A stretch of DNA of 64,000 nucleotides from Amanita rubescens (GCA_015039365.1 WION01000007.1:62001-126000); one strand, 5' to 3'; shown: positions 23,425 to 35,500, counted from the stretch's first letter. The notes: generated from the sequence alone by a model not told the origin. A program made the numbers and translations.

Positions 23425-25515
23425 ATGTCCCCCAACACTTACAACTCGAGCTCGAGGTCTCTGTTACCTCGCGTTCCTACAGGGCGTTCTTCACCTAAGA
23501 TGCCTCCCGATGCCACGCTACGTAACCAGCCTGGAAGTGGCGATATTTCTCCCACTCCCGGACACCGTGACGGAGGAGAGATGGTTCATTCGTTGGATCA
23601 TAATCCAAGCGTTCTGAGACCCGTAGCTGACGCAAGGATGATCCGGGGTCAGGTCCACGCTGAGCTTGCGGGGAAAGAGGATGCACGTGTGGAGATGTGT
23701 ACTAATGACCATCGTGTAACATTGATGCATCCCCACATTGCGATTTGTCAGTCCTTGGATGGCCAGAGAAACGGGGTGCAAGGTACCGTTGTACAAAGGG
23801 GGGTGGTCGATTCCATTCCGGCTCGGACTCCCACGTCTAGACCTCCTGCAGCTCGCCATTTGCCTCCAAATGGGGAACTTCCCCGTAGGGCCCTTAGTCA
23901 GACTGGTCTGGGTCACTCCATTCCATCATCAGCTGAGCATGAAGAATTGTCTTTCATACGCGCGTCTAAGGAGGAAGCGAGCTCCCAATCACGTACACCT
24001 AGTCGCCAATCTACTGGCGATGCTCGGGATCAAGCGATCAAGATCGACAATAGACGCTTGCCACGACTTTTAAGCACCGGGAAACACTCAATTCAACCTC
24101 ATCTCTCGGCTCTGCTTGATATCTTATGCGTGAGGATGAAGGTAAGTGCGCTCTAAATCGAACGACCTTTTAATCAAAACTCTTCCAGCGCAACGATGTG
24201 CCCTCGCTCGTGAATACGGCTGCGACAAACCACCTGATTACTATCCTAGGCGCGGAAGATTATGGAAGCGCTCCCGCTCTAATTACCAGAAATCGCGATG
24301 CCGTCAATTTGCTCGAGTTTCTCATGCATGTCAGTGCTGCCTTTTCGTTTCCTCTTGAACGTTGATCCGAACAGCCCTTTTTTTCAGATCTGGCACAGAG
24401 ACCTACTAAGACGAATGAATCTGCAAGACGCGGACCGCAGAATGCGATGTCTTATTGTCGAGCTTTCTGCAACCGTAGAGGTGATCCCAGAGTCGGTCTT
24501 CGTTGATTTTCGCGATGTGCAACAAGTAGAGTCAAGTACGTTTGCCTCCGGGAGGTCTGCCGATGTGTATCACGGTCTGTATCACGGAAAGCGGGTTGCT
24601 TTAAGGCGGTCTCGCACTACTGGTCTGAGTGAGGTGAGAGCAAAAAAATCGTCGTCGTAATCTGCTAAGACCTTCTTCAGGACATGTGCCGAGAGACATT
24701 AATATGGTGGACACTCAAACACCAGAACGTCTTGCCCTGTTTGGGCGTGTATTTCACCAGTTGGCCCGGACAGCTGACAAGCGTGTCACCATTCATGGAG
24801 AATGGAACCTTGTGGGACTGGAGAACCAAGGCTATGCGATTTGCTGGTGATATCGAACGGCTGGTAATGTTCATAAAGCAGCTAACTGAGGTGTAACTAA
24901 TCGCTTCATCTAGATACTAGGGGTGGCCGAAGGTCTACAGTATCTACACGATGAGGGCGTCATTCATGGCGACCTGCATGGGGTGGGTCGTTTTTCTACC
25001 CCTGCACGTAAGTAGACTGAGCACGTCATTCTTTGCAGGATAACGTGCTCCTCGATTCCAATGGGCAACCCAAAATATCTGATTACGGTTTGGCACGGCA
25101 CTCCGATTCTGTGCACACTGGAATCTCAGGATTGGCTTATGCTTTTGCGGCTCCTGAGTTAATCCAGGACGACGATAGTTTCGCCATTCGAACAGAGAAG
25201 ACCGATATCTTCTCGTTTGGCCGCCTTTACTATCAGGTACGATGCATTCCTTGCCCCAGACCCTGGATCCTCAATCGAGTTTTCCTATCTATTGCTTAGA
25301 TTCACTATGGGCGGAGGCCATTTGATGGGAAAGGTCAGTATTCTATCTCACATAAGGTGAAGAAGGGGATCCGCCCCAAGAAGATGGCAGAGCCGATTTT
25401 GAGCGACCGAGCTTGGGTGTTGATGTCACAGTGTTGGCAGACTAATCCGACTAGGCGCCCAACGATGTCAATCATCGTTAAGACGATGCAGTCGTGGCCG
25501 TGGCCTCTCGCTTAG
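23425..25515 (+). CDS. TKL-like kinase lacking the beta-3 lysine, with disordered N-terminus (589 aa)
   Basis: Seven exons (23425-24141, 24189-24329, 24388-24633, 24681-24863, 24914-24982, 25039-25236, 25300-25515) join to 589 residues. The first 239 are Ser/Pro-rich with no domain. From exon 2 on, exon borders match the NACHT-kinase gene (246- and 69-base exons are the same size). The kinase carries YHGLYHGKRVALRR, where the residue aligned with the ATP-binding Lys is Arg 359 (codon 73 of the homologous exon in each paralogue). HGDLHGDN (Asp 449, Asn 454) keeps the catalytic loop, and DFG reads DYG (467-469). It therefore may be a pseudokinase or use an unusual lysine. No NACHT domain is attached. 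Confidence 0.85.
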
Positions 25516-26215
25516 AGCGCGATAACAATACCCCCTTTTTTTATGCATAAACACTAATACTCATTCCAACTTTAAGAAACGCGAATAATCTGATCCTGGT
25601 CAATGTTGCATAACTGAAACAACTCGGAACTAATCAAATCATTGCTGAATGTATTTACTACATATACCCAATAACAATGTGCTGTCAACATCCTTCTGAC
25701 CCTTTGTGCATGTCATCCCTTGTGCACTTGGATATTTGTCGGTTTCCGTTATAAACATGCCAATGCTACTCCCCAGCGATTTCGAATACGAACACACTAA
25801 GATGTTTGATGGGATTCGTTGCCCTTTGTTTCAAAGATACATTTACAAAGTATGAGATCCTCTGATCATGACACTCGAAAAAGTGCGACCGGACAAAACA
25901 AGCGCTAGGGAGAAGACATGCAGAGAACATAAAAGAAATCTGCCCGACGTGAGCCCGGCACCTTCTGACGATCAGGAGACATCTTCTAGTAGATCACCGT
26001 CGCTGAATGCCAGACAGTCGTACAAGTGAAGTCGTATGAATACTCTATGCAGCTTGTGTCCGATGATTGGTATCGTTACACCGTGAATATAGTACGATTG
26101 TTCTGGAATGTTACTGTTAGCGAATAATGCCCAAGACAAGCAAGAAATTATGGAGATGGGTACCTTTAGAGAAATTAAAACGTCGTCCTCGGCGCGAGCA
26201 CAGCGCATTCCAACA
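25516..26215. other. Convergent intergenic region
   Basis: Lies between the stops of two kinase genes transcribed toward each other. No coding or RNA signal recognised. Confidence 0.5.
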
Positions 26216-27953
26216 TCAGAAGTTGTCTTCTTCCAACAGACTATCGTCGTCCCATTCCGACTCGCAGTCAGAACTCTTGCGTCTCCACGAAATCATAATA
26301 TCCACAACGTCATCAATGGAAGGTCGTTTAATGGGATTTTGATCCCAACACCTTTCAATTAAATTCCATGCTTCATCTTCCAATGGTGGATTGGGCTTCC
26401 GCGGCGGGTGCTTCCCTTCCTTGACCTGCTGAACGGCGTAAAAAGTATTAGTCCCGAATGGCAACGAATTGAAATGGATCTGTACAATGATAAGCACTGT
26501 GATTGTGGTTCCACATTTGGACCACGTACCTCGTAATAGAGACATCCAAAGGCATAGATATCCGTCTTCTTTGTGTGTCTAATTTTATCCTCATCAACTA
26601 ACAATTCCGGAGCGGCGAAGTGCTTAGACTCGACGGTTGCCGGCGCGTTTGAATCTCGAGATAAACCAAAGTCGGCAATCCTGACTCGGAGATTAGAATC
26701 GAGCAGGACATGGACCTATAGCAGGTTTAGTTAAGTTTGAAGGGACGACACTCGTGTACACTCACGCCACGTAAATCACAATGAATTACGCCTTCGTAAT
26801 GCATGTATTGGACACCTTCGGCTACCCGCAAGATCTATCATGATTCATGAAACGTCAACGATCATGTAAAGTGATGATCACTGAGATCGATACCATTATT
26901 TCGACTTCGGAAGCGCTAGGATTCTTTTCATTTCTCCAGTTATGCAACGTTTCGTTCTCCATTAACGGGGACACTAGGTGTATGAACCCGGAATCCCCGT
27001 AAGTCCCGATGAAGGGCAACACGTAGTCATGAGAAAGAGTTCTCCACATAAGAACTTCTCGGATGACGGGCTCCTGGTCGAAATACTAAAAGGATTGAAT
27101 AGGATAATTGCTCCAACTAACGATGTGTGCTTACATGGTGACTGATGGGGCAACGCAATCGCTTGACAGCGATTCGATTACCACGATAGGAGCCCTCGTG
27201 GACACTCGCATATCCTCCATATTCCATAGGCAAATTGCTATTTATCTGGACCTCGTTCTTATTAATTAAGACGGATTGAGGTATAACATGTGCCCCTAAT
27301 CCAAGCTTGAGCATGAGGCGCCTCGCTCTATAATTACCTTCTCGAGACGTCGTTACGCGAAGCAAGTTATGGTCCAAAAGCTGAAAAAATGTTAGTTTGA
27401 CGGGCTGTAAAGCATAAAAACTCACGTAGACAATCAACTCGATTAGACTCGAAGCATCCATTTTGTTATTCACTTTCGATGGTATCTTCGCATAGTCATG
27501 CATGCTCAGTAGATAATTCATGAAGTCAACGGTGCTGAGAGGAACAACGGTCATCACATGTTCACCAGGCTACGAAATATGCTCAGCACCAGAGAAGGAA
27601 GAAGATGAAGTCAGTATCATACCCCTTTCTCCTGGAGAACCTTTAGCAATGCAGCTAGAGACGCATCAGAGTTTGATGTACTTGGGTAGCGTGCAGTAAC
27701 TGCATTTATAAGCTTTCCAATTGTATGACGATCAATGTTTCGGGCATCCAAGGATCGTGGAGGTCGGAACGCGTCCCCTGAGGCGACAGACGTGGTAGGG
27801 CAATGATAATTATTGACGATCTGTGAAATCGGAATTATTGACAAATCTTGCACAACTTGGATACCTAAGCACAATAACCTCTGTAAATTGGCTACCGGTC
27901 ACAAAGACGCTGTGTGCCCCATGGAAAAGGCCGCCCTGAAGATCTCCTGACAT
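26216..27953 (-). CDS. TKL-like kinase with short N-terminal motif and altered catalytic loop (457 aa)
   Basis: Eight minus-strand exons (27953-27879, 27820-27623, 27569-27426, 27380-27135, 27085-26894, 26834-26766, 26715-26530, 26479-26216) join to 457 residues from the ATG at 27953. Exon 1 encodes a 25-residue motif containing HSVFVTGSQFTE. Exons 3-7 match the NACHT-kinase gene in border, phase and nearly in size. Kinase residues: RIAVKR (Lys 212), HCDLRGVH where the metal-binding Asn is His 310, and DFG at 323-325; the C-terminus ends in an acidic Ser/Asp tail. Without the Asn, phosphotransfer is probably weak or absent. An upstream coding exon near 28110-28210 is possible. The N-terminal motif is shared with the STAND gene at 54452-58525. 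Confidence 0.85.
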
Positions 27954-28109
27954 GCCATTTACGGCCTAACAGAAAGAGGTGGAGACATCTATGTGTACAA
28001 TGAAGTCATCAGCATCTTGCTTACTGTGCTGGCCGCTGTAGTACGCGGCATGTTTGGAAGTTGACTGTAATACTTGTTAAATCGTAGGTTTGAGGTAAGC
28101 AATCATGGT

Positions 28110-28210
28110 GCTGACCTGCCCATGTTGCTGACATTATTCCTATCACTCTCGCAAAGATCAGACATTGATAGTGCACGCTTGCGAGAGGTTGTCGAGGATG
28201 AGGGCTCCAT
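28110..28210 (-). other. Possible upstream exon of the kinase gene
   Basis: The minus strand starting at ATG 28210 reads MEPSSSTTSRKRALSMSDLC, and the duplicated segment at about 29760-29842 reads MDPSSSTTARKHAPSKSDVC. A frame conserved between two diverged copies suggests coding. A good acceptor (ctgttag) sits just before the ATG of the next exon at 27953, but I could not fix the donor. Confidence 0.45.
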
Positions 28211-28443
28211 GGTGATGGCGAGAGCGAAAGATGAAGGGAAGGCGCCTCATCATGGCGCTAGCGTCCGTGTCCGAGTCACAGCCTCACCTAAGGCTGTGCT
28301 CCTCGTCAGTTTTTCCCTCTACACGACATTATTCTGCGAAAGGGATGAGTTAGACTGTTAGAGGTTCTGTTCAAACCAAGGTAAAATAGGATACCGATTG
28401 GGAATTTCACTGCGCCGCTTTGCTCCTCATCTCGTCATCTCTC

Positions 28444-28960
28444 TCGCCGCCATACCGTCCCTGTCAATTCCCACCTCTCCATCCTGCTCATAGAAGCAGA
28501 CTTTTCTCTGAATCACCGGCATACTGAAGAGGATGACGCGATCGGGATAGAGTCTGTGCGTGCCGGTAAGGGACGGTCAACACAGGTACATCCCCAACGG
28601 GCTCGTTCCTTGCACTGATGGACACCACCGGTTCCCCCATGTAAGGTACCAGGGTACTCCAGCCCATACGGAATCCGCGCCCACCGGCGTCTCGCTCATC
28701 CGGCAATGGTAACCCTGGATCTGCGGTGGGTCCATGAATGACCTGGCCACATTGATCATCGATCACCAGTGAGCGCTGTTCGCGTCATATTCGAAATCAA
28801 TATTCGCCTGAGGTGGCAAGTATGGAGGTGGAAGATGGAGTAAGTGTCGGTGTTTGACATTGCTGGATGTATTGGATGAAATTGAAAATTTGATAGGCTT
28901 GGCAACCGACGCGTGACGGCGGCACCACCGCGCTCATTATTTGAAAATTCATTAATCATT
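28444..28960. repeat. Segmental duplication, copy 1 (5' flank of kinase gene)
   Basis: Alignable by eye with 30056-30560: shared runs include catagaagcag, ggtacatcccc, ctgatggaca and ggtgggtcca. The copy lies upstream of the minus-strand kinase gene, and its partner lies upstream of that gene's pseudogene, so a unit of gene plus 5' flank was duplicated. Confidence 0.75.
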
Positions 28961-29183
28961 GGAGAACTTCAAAAAAAAGCACGCTCTAACCTATCTCATT
29001 CCTGGTAAATATGTAAACGATCCAATCCTGGAATACGTATAAAAGCTTTGAAAAATGCACTCAGTAAACAACTCAGAACTATCTTACGGAACTATATGTT
29101 AGTATTATTGCTTTGAAAACGCTAATAGAATGGTTATTCTGGCATCAGGCCAAGCGGGAAATCTTTGAAATGATGAAAACAAA

Positions 29184-29842
29184 TCATAATATGTCCACGG
29201 AAGGTTGTCTAGTAGGATCTTGGTTCCAGTATCTTTCGATCAAGTCCCATGTTTCGCCACTTAACGGTGGATCAGTGAGCCCATCGAGGACGTTTTCCCA
29301 GCTTGACCTCAATGACTTGGACGTAAGAGAATTTATCAAAATAGGCCTCCATGGATGCTTTGAGGATCCCAATTTCACGATTTGATGACTTTTCCAATGG
29401 AGGTTAAATACCCGTATCTAGCAATGAGCGCATCCATGGTAGAACTGCATTTAAAAGCTTTACAATTGTATGATGGTCAATGTTTCGGCCATGCGAGGTT
29501 CCTAACTTTCGTAATCCGCCCGCTGGGACGGCAGATATGGTAGGGGAATGATAATTATTGACTATCTGCAGCATCGGAGTTATTAAATAACACATCTCAC
29601 ACAAAGGATGGATAACCTCTGTAAATTGGCTAGCAGTCACAGCGACGTTGTGAAAAAGACTATTCAGAAGATCTCCTGACATATTTGTTACAGCGAGGTC
29701 GACATATACAAAATTGGCAATCCTCGTACTCACTGTGGCAGTCATCCACACTAATCTTCTTAGTTTTCTTCTTGTCACACTCGCAAACATCAGACTTTGA
29801 TGGTGCATGCTTGCGAGCAGTTGTCGAGGATGAAGGATCCAC
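29184..29842 (-). pseudogene. Deleted tandem copy of the short-motif kinase gene
   Basis: From ATG 29682 the minus strand encodes MSGDLLNSLFHNVAVTASQF and TEV, then the same intron position and IVNNYHSPTISAVPAGGL, matching exons 1 and 2 of the kinase at 26216-27953. Similarity stops after KLLNAVLP. The next recognisable piece, PPLSGETWDLIERYWNQDP at 29184-29270, is the very end of the kinase C-lobe. The linker and nearly the whole kinase are missing. The internal deletion makes a functional kinase impossible, although the N-terminal motif could still be expressed. Confidence 0.8.
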
Positions 29843-30055
29843 AATGATAGCGGGTGTGGAAGATGACGGGAAGGCATGACGGTCTGAGCGCTAGTTCTCG
29901 TTAGTCACTGGTCAAGGCTGTGTGCTCTCGGCCTCTGCTCTCCTTATCGACATTGTCCTGCAGAAGAGACGGGTTGCAGCGTTAATGGTTTGCTTCAACT
30001 CTCTAAGGTAAAAAGGCGTACCGCATGCCATCTCGTCTACTCGTCCCTATTGTCG

Positions 30056-30560
30056 CTAGAACCCAAGCACCCTGTCAATTCCCAGTCTTCCACTGAATCT
30101 CACTCATAGAAGCAGGTTTTTCTCCGAATGCACCACGGGCATACTGAGAGGAAGGTTCCCGGCACGAATGGGATAGGGTATGTGCGGTAACGGACGCCGG
30201 TTAACCTTGCAGGTACATCCCCGACCGGCTCTTTCCTTCGTATTGATGCGCTGATGGACATCACTGGTTCCCCTATGCAAGATAGCAAGGTTTATCGACC
30301 GATACGGAGTCTGCGCCCACTGGCGGCTCGCCCATCCGGTAATAGCAACTCCGGATCTGCGGTGGGTCCACGAATGACCCTGCTTCAATGATCACCGGTG
30401 GGCGCCGTCCAATTGCGTCATGTTCGGAATTCAGTATTCGCCAGAGGCGGCAAGTATGTATGGAGGCGGAAGATGGAGACGGTGTTTGACGTGGCTGGAT
30501 TTATTTTGATGAAAATTTGTTGGCAGGCGCGCGACGCGCGTGACGACGGCACCGCAGCGC
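30056..30560. repeat. Segmental duplication, copy 2 (5' flank of kinase pseudogene)
   Basis: Partner of 28444-28960. Small indels and many transitions separate the copies, so the duplication is not recent. Confidence 0.75.
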
Positions 30561-30573
30561 TCGTCATTTGGAT

Positions 30574-30708
30574 GAAAAAAGTAAATATTGCACGCTCTGG
30601 ATCTCGTTCTCGGTATACAGCGTCCGAGCTCTCTCAGCGAAGATTGTCGGGTGAGAAACTGAAAGGCCAATATATCTCACCAAACATACTCATTTTCCCT
30701 GTTTCTAG
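30574..30708. repeat. Direct repeat flanking the FunK1-like kinase, left copy
   Basis: About 135 bases (aaaaaagtaaatattgcacg... to ccctgtttctag) repeated at 32439-32564 with high identity and one 9-base gap. The right copy is just beyond the stop of the kinase gene it encloses. Confidence 0.85.
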
Positions 30709-30826
30709 AGGTGCCTTCGTACGGTGTTAAGTCATCATACATAACAAGCCAGGTTGCTCTCCTCGTCTAGCTGAGACTAGCTCCGCTCGTATATCTCCAA
30801 CCGTTCTCAATACCCAGGCTTACACA

Positions 30827-32278
30827 ATGCAAACCAGCCTCCCAGATCTCCCTTTTACGAACTATAGAGACGCAGAACTTCGTGCAAATGCTCCCCACAG
30901 TACTTCCAAATCAACTCCGCGAAAGTATTCTAGGACCGACCTTCAGACGCTCATGCCTTGGGACTCCTTCCCTGATGACATTGACCAAGTCATCCAATCT
31001 GCAATCAACCATGCCAATTTACCTCTTACTCCATTCATCCTCAATATCCCAACAATGTCAAGATTCGTGGAAAACGAACAAAAGCTTCATACTCACGCAA
31101 CAGTCGCATTACACGAGGGGGTCGAACGGGTCTTGCAGATGTTTGGGGTGAATGGATGGTTCGCCCTGCCAGGCGGCGGGAATGCTGCGATTATAGGAGA
31201 TCCGGATTTCTCGTGGGTCATGGACGGTCCTCCGGGTCAGGCTGCACAGCTGCACCCGAAACTTGTCGTATGGTGCCTCTGTCACCACATGTGTATTCGC
31301 TAAATCTCGCTGATGTAGATTGAGTACAAAACCTGGTGGTCTGTGGATCTGGTGATGGAGAATCTTCTCGATGCCTTCGATGGCACTCGTCATGACACCC
31401 CCAGTACACGATCCTTACACGCTCTCGAACAAACTTACGGATATATGACTTTTAACAATAACAAGTTTGGTATCCTTAGCAATTGGAAGCGTGCGTTGTT
31501 CCTGCGCCGTGCCGAAACGCAAGATCGCAAGACCCTTGAATATTACCTCGTCGAACTGGATGGACCTCTCTCGATGTTGAAAGCGTGGGTCGGCATGATA
31601 TTGCTTGCAAGGGACAACTGGTTCTATGCATCCCCCACCCCATCCCGCCCCCCCACGGATCGGCATTTCAGAGCCTCGAAGGCTCCCCGCAAGGAAAGGA
31701 GGGCAGCTGTTGCCAACGCTGAAGGATATCATATGCAGCCTGTCAATAGTACCTACCAGTGCCTCCCTATAGACTTTCGCCTATGTCACTTTGACATCAG
31801 CACCGCTCGCCGTGGATCGAGCGGTTGCACAGTAAGAGCGCAACTTCTACCACGATCTGCCGGGGGAAATATTACCCAAGTTGTCTGCAAAGTTGTCGAT
31901 ATCACGCGCTATCCCGAAGTACCAAATCCTCTAGAAGATGAAGCCCGTGCCTACGCCGCTCTACAAGACCTCCAAGGCGATGTGATCCCCATCCTGCGCG
32001 GCTTCTACGAAGTTTGGAAGATTCTGCGTTTCCTTGCTTTAGAACCTGTCGGAGATGCCATTTCCGAGGACGAACCCATTGACCACGCCCTTCGTATGAA
32101 GATGAGGACGGCTTTACAACGCGTTCACGATGCTGGATTTATCCACGGCGATATTGCACGTCGTAATTTTTGCAGGACAGAAAACAACGATGTCTTCTTG
32201 GTGGACTTGGAGGGATCTCAACTTTCCGTGAACCCAGCTGATTTCATTGATGAAATGAATCAAGTAGATGAATTGTAG
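30827..32278 (+). CDS. FunK1-like fungal-type protein kinase (466 aa)
   Basis: Two exons, 30827-31267 and 31319-32278, joined across a 51-base intron, give 466 residues. The N-terminal half (GVERVLQMFGVNGWFALPGG, then IEYKTWW) is typical of the large agaricomycete family of fungal-type kinases, where this region precedes a kinase-like fold. The C-lobe shows a catalytic loop HGDIARRNFC and a metal-binding segment VFLVDLEGS in place of DFG. Substrate is unknown; members expand greatly in mushrooms and often sit in variable regions. The gene lies between two long direct repeats and is followed by a gene-free stretch. The protein ends soon after VDLEGS, shorter than many relatives. Confidence 0.78.
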
Positions 32279-32438
32279 ATTCTACTTGTACTCCAAAATT
32301 TGACTGTTTGCAACCGTGACCAAACATGACAGTGAACGCTCCTGTTCACGAGTGATCCCCAGTCAAAGGTCTGTCTCCCCGAGATCGCCAGAATTAGTCT
32401 GAGGCAGCTAACATCTGCTCTGCAAGGCTCATCATTGC

Positions 32439-32564
32439 GAAAAAAGTAAGTATTGTGCGCTCTGGATTTCGTTCTCGATATACAGCATCTCAGCGAAGAT
32501 TGTCAGGTGAGAAACTGAAAGGCCAGCATATCTCACCGCACATACTCATTTTCCCTGTTTCTAG
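32439..32564. repeat. Direct repeat flanking the FunK1-like kinase, right copy
   Basis: Partner of 30574-30708, in the same orientation. Confidence 0.85.
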
Positions 32565-32565
32565 T

Positions 32566-35500
32566 GCTTCGAACTGGAACATCCTGAAATCAACATCCGG
32601 ACGACTTGAAAAGGTGCACCTGGGTGAACGCGAACTTGTAGCGCAATATTGTAATTATCATATGATTATCGTCGATGTCGATCGAGTCAGCGACCCTAAT
32701 CTCCATCTGATCAATTTTGTTTGGTGCAGTGGTGTTGTGTAGATCGTGTTCCGCCGCCGGTAACTTTTTATTACCCAGCTGATATATTACAATGAACGCC
32801 ATGATGCGCCTCTCCTACGATTCTGGAATAGCTTTATCCGTTACACTTTAGCTATATGAGCACTAGGGGCGGTCTGGCTGCAAATAGAAGCAGAGCTACG
32901 CGTCCGGTATTTGGCCTCAACGTTCTCATGTTCCTTACTTTCCGCTGATGCGTTTTCTCCCGCAGAGTTCCCACAAGACAATTACGATTGTCCTTAATCG
33001 TCATTGACTTTCTTGCGTCTCCTAATATATCTATTTCATGTCTTATATTGCCTTTATGGTACCTGGTATAGGAAGTTCAATGTTATCTTTAGCCCCATCA
33101 TAGTATCAACAATGGCAGTGTCCCGGTACGTTACCCAACTGATAGATTGTAAAACAGGGAATGGCGAGTGACCGTGCTCGCCATTCTAGCGTGCTAGCCA
33201 CATGGATATCCAGGGCCTACTACATATTAGTGCCTCGCCACCGGCAGAATGTATCACCGTCATGATGGTCTAGACCGTATTCAGGGCAATTGTTAACAAT
33301 AGAAGCAGTCCAACGGAACCGCCAATACTGAACCGGTGTTCGTTCAAACTTGAATCAGTGGCAACGCCGCGGAAAACGCATGGCCCGAAAGGTCTCTGCA
33401 CCCCAGTTTAAACATGATATCGGAAATGACGCTTGGCATGTTTGATGATAACGGAAAGACCTGTGACTTTTACGACATAACACCACTTAGGCAATGTTGG
33501 AAGACATCAGTGTCTGAACGGAATTCGATCATCAGAATCAGAGGAACAACTTAGTAACCACATGGCAGGGCGCTTACCCCGATAATCAACGTCGAACGAA
33601 GCTAAAGCCACCAATTCATTGGGATATCCGGGATGGAGAAGGTCCGGGTCTCCTTCCGCAATTGAACAGTGATAGGTATTCGTCTGTCGCGTATCCGCAG
33701 CAGGTACACATAATAATCATTACGCGCCCATAACATGAAGGTGTGAGCGTGAGCGAGTCTTTCTTCAGTCTTCAAAAGGATAGACAATCTTTAATGTCCT
33801 GTCGGTCCTATGTCCGTAGATGAGTTATATGAAAGATAAATGAAAAGAGCGCTCATTCATATCCTTCGAGGCCCTCGCCCCAACGGTTCTTCAAGTTTCA
33901 TCGATTCGATTTCCTAGATCCATGACCGTGAGACGAGGTATCAGAAAGAGCCATAGCTGGGCTGATGGGTTACGAGACTATGCGCATAAGGTTTGCGAAA
34001 GATACTTACTTTCTCATGCGACATGGGTGCGGGCGGATCCAGGCTGCCGGAGCCAGCCTTCCATTCTTGCAATAGGTTAGAGCGCAGATAACTTGACTAT
34101 CCAGAATTTAGAATTTCAACCGTCATTCAGTTCTCCTTACGGCCCTCGAGTATCTAGATGGTGGAGCAGGAGATACTCCGTCGCTTAACTTGCTCAAGAT
34201 CTTCGCGGCCTGGATATACGTGTTTTCGGGGATGTTGGTCTCATCAGAAATCAGATGTCAGGGTGTGTCGTGCTGTAATCGTTCGGAGAGTTATGTATTG
34301 AGTTCTGCAGTTTGAAGAGATAGACAGTTCGCTTGCAGCGGTTGCATCGGAGCGGTCACGCGAGATCGTATATATTAAAAGTCACGTGCCACCCGGCCCT
34401 AAAGTTGCACAACCGCGTCTCCCGACTTGACGACAAAGTTGCCTTGGAGACTACGTATCACAACCGATGTTTTTATTGTGCTCTTTATTCTTCAATTGGT
34501 GAATGTCTTTGCCAGCCAGGGCTTCCATCGCAACGCCATCGATCTCCAGGAAATGAAGTCCTGATGAGGCTAGAGTTATTCATTACAGGTGGCGAGTGTG
34601 GTCCGAACCAGCTCCTGGTTACACGAATTGGAACACAATAACGCCGTTAAGCACCGCAATTAGGTCTTGTGAGTGCAAAAGACTCGATTTAGCAGCTCAT
34701 AAACTATCCTTGTCCTTACCAAAATCGTACAGAGAGCTTCCGGCTTGCCGAGTGCACTGGTCACTAAGAAACGTGTGTAAACGTGCAATAGCTTGTTAAG
34801 AAACAAGGATGACTATTTCCTGTGCATTCGATGCCATTGTTCTACATGAATGTGGTAAGACGATAAAATAGGTTCACGAAAAATCCCTTTTTGTTTCATT
34901 TTTGCGGCAACACGTCGGTGTCACGCAATAATTGTGGGCACCGCATTATTAAATTCGAAAGGGGCAAATATGCTCGAGGTAATGCCGCTGAACGGTTATT
35001 TTTGATTACAAGGAAACCAGAGGTGAAGAACACCTTCTTGCAGGATAAGCCGGTTAACCTTGCTCTAATCCTGGAAGAAGGCCTTCTGAAGCACGGTAAA
35101 GGCGTGTTGCATATATAAAGCATCCCTATTTGTGCCGCTAAAGCTCTCCGCACTCTCTTTCGCTCTGCTACCTTGCCGCTCAGTACCCGGTCTGACTTGT
35201 ATCTGTCCCAACTTGTGGCATCAAGAAACGGAAATAATCCGGTGATGGACTGATTCCCTTCCTATTCGGACTTGGACTGCACCGCTGGCATTGCTCCTTG
35301 CATCGCTTTCATGTCATTCTCCTCCGCTCATAATCGGGCTTGCCAGCGATAACATATCACAAACACTAACTTCCTTTTTTGATTCTCACCACGATAGCCA
35401 GATATGATCAACCGAAACCGAACATGGTAACTTAAAGGGAAAGGTCGTATAATCGTTGGTTACCGGCACCGAAACTGCCATCCACTTATTCCCCAAAGTC

